DNA of 64,000 nucleotides, taken from assembly GCF_003352065.1 (NCBI RefSeq), contig NZ_CP025803.1, positions 1,426,001 through 1,490,000 on the forward strand. Reading direction: 5' to 3'. This document shows, one piece after another, positions 52,498 to 61,666 of the stretch. The notes under the pieces are model-generated. The model saw only the letters and a list, made by a program, of their open reading frames with translations. It searched no databases and was not told the DNA's origin. Position numbers and translations under genes: made by a program. Position 1 is the first letter of the stretch, and each line of letters begins with the position of its first letter. The stretch is from Sulfitobacter sp. SK011 (GTDB lineage Bacteria; Pseudomonadota; Alphaproteobacteria; Rhodobacterales; Rhodobacteraceae).

Positions 52498-53307
52498 TTA
52501 CGTCGTGGCCCAGCCGCCATCGATCGAGATCATTTGGCCGGTCATATAATCGCTGTCGTCAGACGCGAGGAACGACGCGGTGCCGACGATATCTTTGGGA
52601 TAGGACACACGCTTGATCACAAGGGCGCTGTCAACGATGTCTTCATAGGCTTGGCCTTCGCGTTCTTTGAACCCGATCTCCACCAGATCTTTGTCCAGTT
52701 GCTCCCAAAGCGGCGTCACGACCACGCCCGGCGCATAGCCATTGACGGTAATGTTATGCTCTGCCAGCCCAAGCGCGCCGCATTCGGTCAGCGCCAGACA
52801 GCCGTACTTAGAGGTGCAATATACGGTCACATCCACCAGCGGCTTTTTCGACGCGATGGAGCCAACATTGATTAATTTGTAGGGGTGATCTTCCATCGGA
52901 CCCTGAGCGATCATCTGGCGCGCGACTTCCTGCATGCCCAGCCACATCGCTTTGGTGTTGACGTTCATGATCATGTCCCAGTTGTCTTCATCGATATCCA
53001 TGAAGAACCGGGGCTTGTTCAGGCCTGCATTGAACACACCGACGTTGATCGACCCAAAGGCTTCGACTGTGGCGGCCACGGCGGCGGCATTGTCTTCGCG
53101 CTTTGTGACATCCATTTTGACAGCAATCGCTTTGCCGTTTCCGGCAGCGTTGATCTTGTCGGCCACCGTTTGGCCCATCTCGAGATCCAGATCACCGATG
53201 CAGACATTTGCGCCTTGTTCAGCAAACGAAAGCGCGTTGGCCTCGCCCATGCCGCGGGCGGCACCGGTGATGAGAATATTTTTACCTTTGAGGCGGTTGG
53301 GGTCCAT
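52498..53307 (-). CDS. Short-chain dehydrogenase/reductase, acetoin/polyol dehydrogenase-like
   Basis: This 269-residue SDR has the cofactor motif ILITGAARGMGEANALSF near residue 12, NAG in VFNAGLNKP, and the catalytic YxxxK in TVYCTSKYGCLALTE near residue 163. The C-terminal VNGYAPGVVVTPLWEQLDKD and SDYMTGQMISIDGG fit the BudC/sorbitol dehydrogenase subgroup, which oxidises secondary alcohols. A paralogue with the same WEQ-D-x-D feature is encoded at 56412-57203 in the divergent operon. It lies 24 bp after the regulator gene. Confidence 0.88.
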   Translation of the reverse strand: MDPNRLKGKNILITGAARGMGEANALSFAEQGANVCIGDLDLEMGQTVADKINAAGNGKAIAVKMDVTKREDNAAAVAATVEAFGSINVGVFNAGLNKPRFFMDIDEDNWDMIMNVNTKAMWLGMQEVARQMIAQGPMEDHPYKLINVGSIASKKPLVDVTVYCTSKYGCLALTECGALGLAEHNITVNGYAPGVVVTPLWEQLDKDLVEIGFKEREGQAYEDIVDSALVIKRVSYPKDIVGTASFLASDDSDYMTGQMISIDGGWATT

Positions 53308-53331
53308 GGGTGTCTCCTCCTGACGTCATGA

Positions 53332-55125
53332 CTAAGTTGGTGGTTTAAGGGTTGCGTCGGCGCGCGCCTGCGCGCGGCGCAATGCATCTTGCGGGCTGAT
53401 GATGCCACGCAGCATGTCGTGAAATTCTTCTCCGCAGATCTGGATGATCTCGTTGATCTCGGGGATCGGCGGGCGCGGCCAGAATTGAAGCTCATCGCGC
53501 CATGACATGGCATCGACGGCCTCGAATATGGGTGATAGGCGTCGCACATCGGGGTCCGATCCGACCGAATAGCGTGGGTTCGTGCGGCTGCCGTTCTGAA
53601 CATATAACTTTTGCGCAGGGGGTGAGGTAAAGACCAGCAAGGCCTCGACCGCCGCTGCAACGCGTTCTTTTGGCAAATTGGCGGGTATTCCCATCACGTA
53701 ACCGCCAACAGGTGCGATTGGTGCGCCGTTGGGGCCAGCGGGATGCGGCAAATAGCCCGTCTGATCCTTTGCGGGGGACGCGTCATCCAGCTCAAAATAC
53801 GGAGCCAGCAACGTGTAGCCATAAGCCATCGCAATCCGCCCTGCGGCATAGGGCCGAATGCGCTCGTACCATGACATCGACAAAATATCAGGTGGGGAAT
53901 ACTTGAGCAGTTCTTTGAGGAATTCTGCCGCTTGCAAACCCGCTGGCGTATCAATGGTGAACCGGTAGTCACGGTTCACAAGGTGCTGGGTATCAAAACC
54001 ACCCGCATTGGGTGTCAAATCCAGAATGGGTTGCCCAAAATCCGCCAGCGTCATCAAAACCGTGTGCCCCAGTGCCGTCCCGCGCGCGGCGTTCCATGCA
54101 ATTCCATGCACGCCCCGCTGTGGATCGTGCAGCGCCTTCGCGACATCCAATAAATCTTGGGCTGTGGTGGGTGGCTCTAGACCCGTCTGTGCGAACAGGT
54201 CTTTGCGATAGAATAAAAGCTCTGGCGTAGTCTGCGCCGGAATGCCGTAGGCGCGGCCGCCCCAGTGGGCCGCTTGCCAGCCAGCGGTATGGAAGTCCGC
54301 AGGATCAATACGGGCGATATCCATGATCTCATCAAGCGGCATCAAGACGTTCTGTTCGGCGAACCCTCCGACCCATGGCAGATCAACGGCGATGATGTCG
54401 TAGTTGCTCGACTTGCGGCTGGCATTACGCATGGTTTCTTCGCGCAGTCGGTCTATCGAAAAGGCACGTTGATGAATTTGCGTACCGATTGTCTGCTCAA
54501 ACTGTCGCTTGAGGTTATCCATCACCATGAAGGTTGGATCACCATGCACCAGAACGCGCAAGCCGCCCGCCAGCTTGAGCGGCTCGGCCAAAACCTTCAT
54601 TGGTGGGATTGATTTTGCGTTCAGGTAAGACCCGCCGAAGTAGTAGTCAGATGCTTCTGTCGACGCAGCACCGCCGAATTGTGCAGCGGCAAGGCGCTGC
54701 ACACGGTTTGTCAGCTGGGTCCATTGGTCCAACAAAAGTACGCTGGGATGCAGGGAAAAGCTTTTGCCAGTCGACGTGCGTGCGCGCTGGTCGATCAACC
54801 CAGCCTCTTGCATGTCTTTGATGCGGCGATTGGCGGTTGCATAAGGCGCACGGCTTGCACCGATGAGTGACGTCATTGTCGTCAGCCGACCTTCGAGATG
54901 GCTGCGGATCAGGTGCATTGAAATGCGCAGGTTTGGGGTGGATGCAAATAGGTCGGACGAGTTTTCAAGCTCGTCACCGAGGTCTTCCATAAAGGATAGA
55001 ACGCTTAGAATATCTGCCTTCGCTTGAGGCGGCATCAGCTGATTGAAATTCTCCCCCCTCATGGCATTCATACCCTCGACCGCTGCCTTTCCATTATAGT
55101 GGCGCTTGCCACGTGATTTGTTCAT
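53332..55125 (-). CDS. One-component regulator: winged helix-like N-terminus fused to MalE-type solute-binding domain
   Basis: The protein has about 597 residues from the ATG at 55125; frames extend to 55197, and neither start has a clear ribosome site. There is no signal peptide. Residues about 65 to 130 read LRISMHLIRSHLEGRLTTMT, then SRAPYATANRRIKDMQEAGL and a wing-like end, resembling a MarR-type winged helix. From about 180 to the end it is a complete family-1 solute-binding protein: LRVLVHGDPTFMVMDNLKRQ, YGIPAQTTPELLFYRKDLFA, GGYVMGIPANLPKE. I infer a cytoplasmic regulator that binds a sugar or polyol. I know of no characterised member with this architecture. Palindromes at 55202-55235 are the likely sites. 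Confidence 0.78.
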   Translation of the reverse strand: MNKSRGKRHYNGKAAVEGMNAMRGENFNQLMPPQAKADILSVLSFMEDLGDELENSSDLFASTPNLRISMHLIRSHLEGRLTTMTSLIGASRAPYATANRRIKDMQEAGLIDQRARTSTGKSFSLHPSVLLLDQWTQLTNRVQRLAAAQFGGAASTEASDYYFGGSYLNAKSIPPMKVLAEPLKLAGGLRVLVHGDPTFMVMDNLKRQFEQTIGTQIHQRAFSIDRLREETMRNASRKSSNYDIIAVDLPWVGGFAEQNVLMPLDEIMDIARIDPADFHTAGWQAAHWGGRAYGIPAQTTPELLFYRKDLFAQTGLEPPTTAQDLLDVAKALHDPQRGVHGIAWNAARGTALGHTVLMTLADFGQPILDLTPNAGGFDTQHLVNRDYRFTIDTPAGLQAAEFLKELLKYSPPDILSMSWYERIRPYAAGRIAMAYGYTLLAPYFELDDASPAKDQTGYLPHPAGPNGAPIAPVGGYVMGIPANLPKERVAAAVEALLVFTSPPAQKLYVQNGSRTNPRYSVGSDPDVRRLSPIFEAVDAMSWRDELQFWPRPPIPEINEIIQICGEEFHDMLRGIISPQDALRRAQARADATLKPPT

Positions 55126-55201
55126 TTTGGATGATTTTGGAATCGTCACGAGATACCCCTTATGTTGCTGTGGGAATGGCCTCAGAATGTATCGCAAAAG
55201 T

Positions 55202-55235
55202 ATCCAAAATAGATATAATTTTATCCAAAATGGAT
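55202..55235. promoter_or_regulatory. Tandem operator ATCCA-AAA-TRGAT between divergent operons
   Basis: ATCCAAAATAGAT (55202-55214, one mismatch) and ATCCAAAATGGAT (55223-55235, perfect 5-3-5 palindrome) are 21 bp apart, about two helical turns. A further half-copy, ATCCAAAAT on the minus strand (55124-55132), overlaps the likely start codon of the regulator. The sites sit between the regulator and the transporter operon. Confidence 0.72.
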
Positions 55236-55367
55236 GTTATTTGAGGGGCCGGGTTGGAGCGGCATCTGCATGGTAAAAGGGATCATACCGGTTCGCCGGA
55301 TGGTGATTCCCGCCGGGAGGGTGGGGAAAAGACATAAGCGTCTAAAAAATTCTTGGAGGAGATCACA

Positions 55368-56324
55368 ATGAAACTTCGTATAATTCTGTCCGCGACTGCC
55401 GCGGCAACAGCACTGACCGTCGCAGGTGCAGCCAGCGCCGAAACCATGCGCATTGGCATCACGCAAAACAACGTGGGCGTCGACAGCTATCAAACAACAT
55501 ATGAAAAAGCGTTCATTGCTGCCGCGGAAGCAAACGCAGACGTTGAAGTCGTCGTTCTGGACGCCGGTGGCGACGTTGCCCGCCAGATCGCCCAGATGGA
55601 AGACCTGATCCAGCAAGAAGTTGATGCGATCATCATTTGGCCAACAAACGGCGAAGCTGTGATCCCTGCTGTCCGCAAAGCGCATCAGGCTGACATTCCG
55701 GTTGTCGTGACCAACTCGAACATCGCTGAAGCCGGTTTCCCGTTCGTCGCGACGTTCTCTGGCCCAGATAACATTACACAAGGCTCACGCTCTGCCGAAA
55801 TCATGTGTGATCGCTTCAAGGCATTGGGTATTGAGAACGAAGCCAAGGTTGTTCACATCACAGGCCAGCCCGGCTACACGACGGCCATCGAGCGCGCCAA
55901 GGGCTTCAACGACCGTCTGCCCGAAGTCTGTCCGAACGTTGAGCAGATCGACGAGCAGCCTGGTGACTGGAACCGTGAAAAGTCGCAGCAGGTTATGGAA
56001 GCCTTCCTCGTCAAGTATGACGACATCGACGGCGTCTATTCCGGCGATGACAACATGGGTGTTGGCGCAATGAACGCAGCTGTGGCCGCTGGTCGCGAGG
56101 GCATCACTTTCGTCGGTGCCACCAACTTCGCAGTTGGTTATGAAGCGATGGCTGCAGGCACCTACTGGGGTTCGATCTACCAGTCGCCTGTTGATGACGC
56201 AGAAGCCGCGCTGAAGTCCGCGATTGATCTGCTCAACGGCGAAGAGCTGCCATTCCTGAACTACTTCGACACGCCGAAGATCACTCAGGACAACATGGGC
56301 GAATTCACCAAGCCTGTATTCTAA
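55368..56324 (+). CDS. Sugar ABC transporter periplasmic binding protein (RbsB/Peripla_BP_4 type)
   Basis: From the ATG at 55368 (TTGGAGGAGATCACA upstream) the protein has 318 residues. The signal peptide MKLRIILSATAAATALTVAG continues to a cleavage site near ASA-ET. The mature part is a type I periplasmic binding protein: ETMRIGITQNNVGVDSYQTT, LIQQEVDAIIIWPTNGEAVI, VVHITGQPGYTTAIERAKGF, YSGDDNMGVGAMNAA. Such proteins bind ribose, xylose, polyols and similar ligands. It heads the import operon. The strong ribosome site suggests high expression. Confidence 0.92.
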   Translation: MKLRIILSATAAATALTVAGAASAETMRIGITQNNVGVDSYQTTYEKAFIAAAEANADVEVVVLDAGGDVARQIAQMEDLIQQEVDAIIIWPTNGEAVIPAVRKAHQADIPVVVTNSNIAEAGFPFVATFSGPDNITQGSRSAEIMCDRFKALGIENEAKVVHITGQPGYTTAIERAKGFNDRLPEVCPNVEQIDEQPGDWNREKSQQVMEAFLVKYDDIDGVYSGDDNMGVGAMNAAVAAGREGITFVGATNFAVGYEAMAAGTYWGSIYQSPVDDAEAALKSAIDLLNGEELPFLNYFDTPKITQDNMGEFTKPVF

Positions 56325-56411
56325 GCTTCTAACTTTGGTTGGGGGGGCTACGGCTCCCCAGCCAGCCCCGGTTCGCATTCCAAAAAAGATTTCAAGTATG
56401 GGAGAAGACCA

Positions 56412-57203
56412 ATGGGTCGAGTCTCTGGTCGGTCGTGCATTGTGACAGGTGCCGCACAAGGTATCGGTCGCGCCATCGCCGAGGCGCTGCTGAAAGAAGG
56501 GGCAAGCGTATGTTTTGCCGACATCAACGGCGATAGGGTTACCGAAGTCGCAGGCCTGAACCGCAAACAATATGGCAACAGCAAAGTGACACATGCGCAG
56601 GTCGATGTAACTGACCGCGCAGCCGTAAAGGCAATGATCGAACATACCGTTACGACGTTTGGAAAGCTGGACGTGAAGTTCAACAACGCCGGCGTCAACA
56701 AGCCGATGAATTTTATGGATGTCACCGAAGACAACTGGAATTTCATTATGGGGGTCAACGGGCTGGGCTGCATGATCGGTATGCAGGAAGCGGCCCGCCA
56801 GATGATCGCTCAGGGCGCAGGCGGCAAGATAATCAACACCGCCTCAATCGCCAGCCGTCAGGGTTTCGACAACGTGGCACCGTATTGTGCCAGCAAATTT
56901 GCAGTCGTGGCGCTGACCCAATCGGGCGCGCGCGATTTGGCAAAACACAACATTACCGTTACTGGGTTCGCCCCCGGTGTCGTTGACACCGAGATGTGGG
57001 AGCAGGTCGATCAGGACCTGATGGACATCGGCGCAGCCGAACGGCCCGGTCAGGCAATGGAAGAGTTTTCGTCTGAAATCTTGCGCGGCCGCGTGGCCAA
57101 GCCGCAAGACATCATTGGAACGACCACCTTTCTGGCAGCGCCGGAAAGCGACTATATGACAGGTCAGATCGTGATGATTGACGGCGGCATGACACTGGTT
57201 TGA
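56412..57203 (+). CDS. Short-chain dehydrogenase/reductase, second paralogue
   Basis: This 263-residue SDR has CIVTGAAQGIGRAIAEALLK near residue 10, the NAG motif FNNAGVNKPMNFMD and the catalytic YxxxK in APYCASKFAVVALTQ near residue 160. The C-terminus with FAPGVVDTEMWEQVDQDLMD and SDYMTGQIVMIDGGM is close to the SDR at 52498-53307 (shared DNW-x-x-IM-x-VN and QEAARQMIAQG stretches). Two related dehydrogenases on either side of the control region suggest two oxidation steps or two epimers of the substrate. It lies between the binding protein and permease genes. Confidence 0.9.
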   Translation: MGRVSGRSCIVTGAAQGIGRAIAEALLKEGASVCFADINGDRVTEVAGLNRKQYGNSKVTHAQVDVTDRAAVKAMIEHTVTTFGKLDVKFNNAGVNKPMNFMDVTEDNWNFIMGVNGLGCMIGMQEAARQMIAQGAGGKIINTASIASRQGFDNVAPYCASKFAVVALTQSGARDLAKHNITVTGFAPGVVDTEMWEQVDQDLMDIGAAERPGQAMEEFSSEILRGRVAKPQDIIGTTTFLAAPESDYMTGQIVMIDGGMTLV

Positions 57204-57284
57204 TCTGATGTGCCGGGGAGGCAGTTTGGCAGGCTGGAAAGAAATGAACTAAGGGCCACCGGGCCTGGTCCAAGGGAGAGAACA

Positions 57285-58259
57285 ATGGCTGAGTTTACGA
57301 AGCAGGACATTGGAAAGGTACTTGCGAAACAGGGCATCCTGATCGCCTTTGCCTTTTTCATAATAGGGTTCACAATTGCCAACCCGAAATTCCTGACTCT
57401 CGACAATTTCGAGAACGTGGTCAGGTCTTCGGCTATTCTGGGCGTGATGGCTTTGGGAGTGACCTTTGTCGTTATCAGCGGCAATCTCGATCTCTCCGTG
57501 GGCTCGATGATGTCATTTTCGACCATTGTTGTACTTGATCTTCACGACAAAATTGGCCCGGCCCTTGCGATCCCTGCCATGTTTGCGATGACGCTATGCC
57601 TTGGGGCTTTCATTGGGTTTCTTGTTGGCTATCTCAAGCTCAATTCACTGATTGTGACTTTGGGGATGCTTTCGGCCATTCACGGACTGACGCTAACCTA
57701 TTCGGGCGGCAAGAACATGGACATCGCCGATAAAGAAGGCACCTGGTTTGCCATCTTTGGACAGGGCAATATCATGGGTATTCAAACGCCGATCCTGATC
57801 TTCATCGCGTTGGCGGCGCTTCTGGGCATCATCCTGGCCAAGACACCATTTGGCCGCAAGGTCTACGCTGTTGGCGGCAATGGTACGGCGGCGACTTTTT
57901 CGGGCATTCGGCGGGCACGCGTGGTGTTCTTGTGCTACATCATGAGCGCGCTGTGCGTGGCTACGGCAGGTCTTATCCAGGCCAGCCGGTCCATGGGATC
58001 GCAAAACACCGTGGGACAAGGGCTGGAGCTGGACGTGCTCGCTGCCGTCATTCTTGGTGGTGCATCACTGCTCGGTGGTTCGGGAACAATCTTCAAAACA
58101 GTGATAGGCGTGCTGATCCTCGGGTTCATTCAGAATGGACTGTTGTTGGTCGGGCTTGATTTCTCCGTTCAGTACGTCGTGACCTGGGTCATCATTATCC
58201 TTGCAGTCTGGCTGGATCTTGCAGCCAAGCGCGGCAAGCTCATGTCGCCGATCGCTTAG
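57285..58259 (+). CDS. Sugar ABC transporter permease 1 (RbsC family)
   Basis: From the ATG at 57285 (AGGGAGAG upstream) the protein has 324 residues and about nine membrane helices. RbsC-family motifs are ALGVTFVVISGNLDLSVGSM near residue 58, GYLKLNSLIVTLGMLSAIHG, VGGNGTAATFSGIRRARV (the EAA-like cytoplasmic loop) and DVLAAVILGGASLLGGSGTI. It forms half of the translocation channel together with the following permease. The region 57204-57284 holds only the leader. Confidence 0.92.
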   Translation: MAEFTKQDIGKVLAKQGILIAFAFFIIGFTIANPKFLTLDNFENVVRSSAILGVMALGVTFVVISGNLDLSVGSMMSFSTIVVLDLHDKIGPALAIPAMFAMTLCLGAFIGFLVGYLKLNSLIVTLGMLSAIHGLTLTYSGGKNMDIADKEGTWFAIFGQGNIMGIQTPILIFIALAALLGIILAKTPFGRKVYAVGGNGTAATFSGIRRARVVFLCYIMSALCVATAGLIQASRSMGSQNTVGQGLELDVLAAVILGGASLLGGSGTIFKTVIGVLILGFIQNGLLLVGLDFSVQYVVTWVIIILAVWLDLAAKRGKLMSPIA

Positions 58260-58272
58260 GGGAGGCAAAATA

Positions 58273-59274
58273 ATGCAAGCTGGGACACTCTCAAAATATC
58301 TGAAGGACGGTGCCATCTGGGGCTTTATCGTCCTTGAGCTGATCTTCTTCTCGGTAGCGGGCGAGTTCTTCTCCGTCAGTGACAAGGCCTTTATGGACGC
58401 GGACAACATGCTGCTGTTGCTCAAGCAGTCGGCACCGATCGGCATCATCGCCATGGGTATGACCATCGTTATGGTCAACGGCAATATCGACCTGTCAGTC
58501 GGCGCAACCTACGCGATTTGCGCCATTGTGCTGCTGGATTCGATGACATGGACCATGTTCGCAGGGCTCGGAAACTGGGTCATTCCCGTGGCATGGTGTC
58601 TGGCGCTTCTGACCGGCGTTATCCTTGGGGCGATCAACGGGTTGATAGTGTGGAAGACCGGCGTGGATGCCTTTATCGTGACGCTGGGTTCCATGCTGGG
58701 CTATCGCGGGTTGGTCTTTATGTACAACGGCGAACAGCCGACAAGCCACCTTAACTGGACGCTGGTCGATTTCGCCGAGGCGCAGTTCCTTGGGTTTCAC
58801 ACTGCTACATGGTTCCTGCTGGTTGTGACTGCGGTGATCTGGTTTCTGATGACCCGCACAGTTCATGGCCGCAACGCCTATGCCATTGGCAACAACCGTG
58901 AAGCGGCCGTCAACGCCGGCATCCGTGTCGGTCCGCACATGATGATCAACTTTATGATTATCGGTTTCTTGGCTGCGCTCTCCGCAGTGGTTTTTTATTC
59001 GGAATCCGGTTCGGTGAACCCCAACGACGGCCAGCTTTATGAGCTGTGGGTGATCACCGCCGTCGTGCTGGGCGGCACCAAGCTGACCGGCGGGGCGGGC
59101 TCGATCATCTCGACCTTTGGTGGGGTGATCGCGATCCAGCTGCTGCGCAAAGGGCTGAGCCATGTCGGTGCTGATACGTCGACCGTGAACCTTGTCATCG
59201 GTTTGATTTTGATCGCCGTGCTGTTCCTTGATCGGCAGCTGAACGTGAAAGGCAAAGAGGAGTTGAAGGTATGA
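58273..59274 (+). CDS. Sugar ABC transporter permease 2 (RbsC family)
   Basis: From the ATG at 58273 (GGAGG upstream) the protein has 333 residues with the same fold as permease 1: MGMTIVMVNGNIDLSVGATY, VWKTGVDAFIVTLGSMLGYR, AIGNNREAAVNAGIRVGPHM and ITAVVLGGTKLTGGAGSIIS. The presence of two different RbsC-type subunits points to a heterodimeric channel, as in AI-2 and some sugar systems. Its stop overlaps the ATPase start in ATGA. Confidence 0.92.
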   Translation: MQAGTLSKYLKDGAIWGFIVLELIFFSVAGEFFSVSDKAFMDADNMLLLLKQSAPIGIIAMGMTIVMVNGNIDLSVGATYAICAIVLLDSMTWTMFAGLGNWVIPVAWCLALLTGVILGAINGLIVWKTGVDAFIVTLGSMLGYRGLVFMYNGEQPTSHLNWTLVDFAEAQFLGFHTATWFLLVVTAVIWFLMTRTVHGRNAYAIGNNREAAVNAGIRVGPHMMINFMIIGFLAALSAVVFYSESGSVNPNDGQLYELWVITAVVLGGTKLTGGAGSIISTFGGVIAIQLLRKGLSHVGADTSTVNLVIGLILIAVLFLDRQLNVKGKEELKV

Positions 59275-60800
59275 CCGAGACAATTGATCCGACGACCCCC
59301 GCCCCTGTCCTGCGGCTGGAAGGAATCGTAAAGACCTTTCCCGGTGTGCGCGCCCTTGATGGCGTCTCTCTTTCGATCCTGCCGGGCGAAGTGCATGCCC
59401 TAATGGGTGAAAATGGTGCCGGAAAATCCACTCTGATGAAGGTGCTTGGCGGCATTCACCAGCCTGACGAAGGCCAGATCATTGTAGAAGAACACCCAGT
59501 GATCATGTCCGGCCCGTTGGACGCGAAAGCCAAGGGTATTGTCTTCATTCACCAAGAGCTCAGCCTCGCAGATGAGCTTAGTGTGGCCGAGAATATCTAT
59601 CTCGGAGAATTGCCGCGCAAACGTTTCGGGCTGGTTGATTGGGCCGAACTGGAGGCCAAGACCAGCGCAATACTCGAGAAACTCAAGGTCAGCTTCAACG
59701 CCGAGACACGTGTGGGCGATCTTTCGATCGCCAACCAGCAAATGGTCGAAATTGCGCGCGCGCTTACCGTGGATGCCAAGGCCGTTATCTTTGATGAGCC
59801 GACAGCCTCCCTGACGGACGCGGAAAAGGTGGTTTTATTCGAGGTCATCTCTGACTTGCAAAAACAGGGCGTGGGCATTGCCTATATCTCGCACCGGATG
59901 GAAGAGATATTCAAGATTACCGACCGGATCAGCGTTTTGCGCGACGGCCTATACCAAGGCACAGTCAACACGGCGGACACGAACGAAGAGAGCGTGACCC
60001 AGATGATGATCGGGCGCAAGCTCGACCTTAGCCGCAATGAAGTCCATCACGAACTGGGCGATGTTGCGCTTGAAGTGCGCGGACTGAGTTGTGGTGCTCT
60101 ATTTCAGAATGTCAGCTTCGAGGTGCGGCGCGGTGAGGTTCTCGGTTTCTACGGGCTCGTCGGTGCCGGACGGACGGAAATTGCCGAAACATTGTTTGGC
60201 CTTCGAAATCCGTCATCCGGCTCGATCCTGATGGACGGCGAAGAGGTGCGGATCAATTCGCCCCATGACGCGATCGAGCGGGGCATCTCGTTGGTACCAG
60301 AAGATCGAAAGGGCCAAGGGTTGGTTCTGGGCATGAACTGCCGGGATAACATGACCCTGCCGCAGGTCGATGATCTGAAGTCTGGCCCCTTCGTTGCCGA
60401 CGGTGCCGAGATCGCGATTTTCGATCAATACCGCGACAAACTTGATATCAGAACTCCGGGTTGGAAACAGCTCGTGGGCAACCTCTCGGGTGGCAACCAG
60501 CAGAAGATCGTCATCGGAAAATGGCTGTCGATGCGCCCCAACGTGTTGATCGTGGACGAACCCACACGCGGGATCGACGTCGGATCGAAGGCTGAGATCC
60601 ATAATCTGCTCCGCGAGTTGGCGGCACAGGGTTATGCGGTGATCGTCATCAGCTCGGAAATGCCAGAGGTGCTGCATGTGGCTGACCGTATCGTGGCAAT
60701 GTATTCGGGCCGGATCATGCGGACTTTCACTTCTGAAGAGGTGACCGAGGAAAACCTGATTGCCGCAATTTCGGGCTTAGAAACCGAAAAGGTGGCGTGA
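59271..60800 (+). CDS. Sugar ABC transporter ATPase with two nucleotide-binding domains (RbsA/MglA type)
   Basis: This 509-residue protein has two fused ABC domains. The first has Walker A GENGAGKSTLMKVL near residue 43, signature DLSIANQQMVEIARAL and Walker B AVIFDEPTASL. The second has the degenerate Walker A GLVGAGRTEIAETLFGL near residue 298, typical for the family, signature LSGGNQQKIVIGKWL and Walker B VLIVDEPTRGIDVG. It energises import by the two permeases. Translation is coupled to the gene before (ATGA) and the one after (TGATG). Confidence 0.95.
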   Translation: MTETIDPTTPAPVLRLEGIVKTFPGVRALDGVSLSILPGEVHALMGENGAGKSTLMKVLGGIHQPDEGQIIVEEHPVIMSGPLDAKAKGIVFIHQELSLADELSVAENIYLGELPRKRFGLVDWAELEAKTSAILEKLKVSFNAETRVGDLSIANQQMVEIARALTVDAKAVIFDEPTASLTDAEKVVLFEVISDLQKQGVGIAYISHRMEEIFKITDRISVLRDGLYQGTVNTADTNEESVTQMMIGRKLDLSRNEVHHELGDVALEVRGLSCGALFQNVSFEVRRGEVLGFYGLVGAGRTEIAETLFGLRNPSSGSILMDGEEVRINSPHDAIERGISLVPEDRKGQGLVLGMNCRDNMTLPQVDDLKSGPFVADGAEIAIFDQYRDKLDIRTPGWKQLVGNLSGGNQQKIVIGKWLSMRPNVLIVDEPTRGIDVGSKAEIHNLLRELAAQGYAVIVISSEMPEVLHVADRIVAMYSGRIMRTFTSEEVTEENLIAAISGLETEKVA

Positions 60801-61666
60801 TGCGGGTCGGGTTTGCCGGACTGGGCCGGATGGGCGCACATATGGTACGCAATCTGTCCCGTGCAGGTAATGACGTGACACTCTGGAACCGCTCTATTGG
60901 CAAGGCCCAATCTCTAGCCGCAGAGCTGGACTGCGCTGTAGCAAACAGCCCTCGGGCACTGTCGAATGCGGCGGAGGTGATCGTGACCATGTTGGCCGAC
61001 GATCCGTCTTCAAAAGACGTACATGGCGGCTCGGAGGGGCTTTTTGCCGGATCGGCCCAGACCTATGTCGAGATGGGCACGATGAGCCCGGACCACATCG
61101 CATGGCTGGCGAAACAGGCCCCTGCGGGGACCCGTGTCATCGACGCGCCAGTCTCTGGCGCAATACAGGCCGCCGCCGATGCACAGCTGGTCATCATGGC
61201 GGGCTGCACGCCAGAAGAGGCTGCGCCGCTGACCCCAATTTTTCAGGCGATGGGCAAAGAAACACGTTGTCTTGGTCAGTCGGGCTCGGGAGCGGTGATG
61301 AAACTGGCGGTCAATTCGCTGATCCATGGCATCAATCAGACCCTGGCCGAGGCGATGACGCTTGCCGAGGCGGCGGGGATTTCACCAGAAACGGCTTTCG
61401 ATGTGATCGAAGCCTCTGCGGCCTGCGCGCCGATGCTGAAATACCGCCGCCCGCTATACCTCAATGAAGCCGAACATGACGTGACTTTCACCGTGGCACT
61501 TGCGCGCAAGGACATGGAAGTGACTGCCGATCTGGCCCGAAAACTCGGCACCGATATGCCGCAGGGGCTGAGCACTCTGGAAATCCTCAAAAAGGCTGAA
61601 TCGGAAGGCTACGCTGCCCGCGATATGGCCTCGATCCTGAACTATATGAGAGAACATAAGTTATGA
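60800..61666 (+). CDS. NAD(P)-dependent beta-hydroxyacid dehydrogenase (3-hydroxyisobutyrate dehydrogenase family)
   Basis: From the ATG at 60800, which shares one base with the ATPase stop, the protein has 288 residues. The cofactor motif VGFAGLGRMGAHMVRNLSRA, the substrate motif DAPVSGAIQAAADAQLVIMA and the catalytic lysine in GSGAVMKLAVNSLIHG (about 170) define the family, which includes tartronate semialdehyde reductase GarR/GlxR. It probably reduces or oxidises a C3 to C5 hydroxyacid intermediate of the pathway. Its stop overlaps the ThuA-like gene (ATGA). Confidence 0.9.
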   Translation: MRVGFAGLGRMGAHMVRNLSRAGNDVTLWNRSIGKAQSLAAELDCAVANSPRALSNAAEVIVTMLADDPSSKDVHGGSEGLFAGSAQTYVEMGTMSPDHIAWLAKQAPAGTRVIDAPVSGAIQAAADAQLVIMAGCTPEEAAPLTPIFQAMGKETRCLGQSGSGAVMKLAVNSLIHGINQTLAEAMTLAEAAGISPETAFDVIEASAACAPMLKYRRPLYLNEAEHDVTFTVALARKDMEVTADLARKLGTDMPQGLSTLEILKKAESEGYAARDMASILNYMREHKL

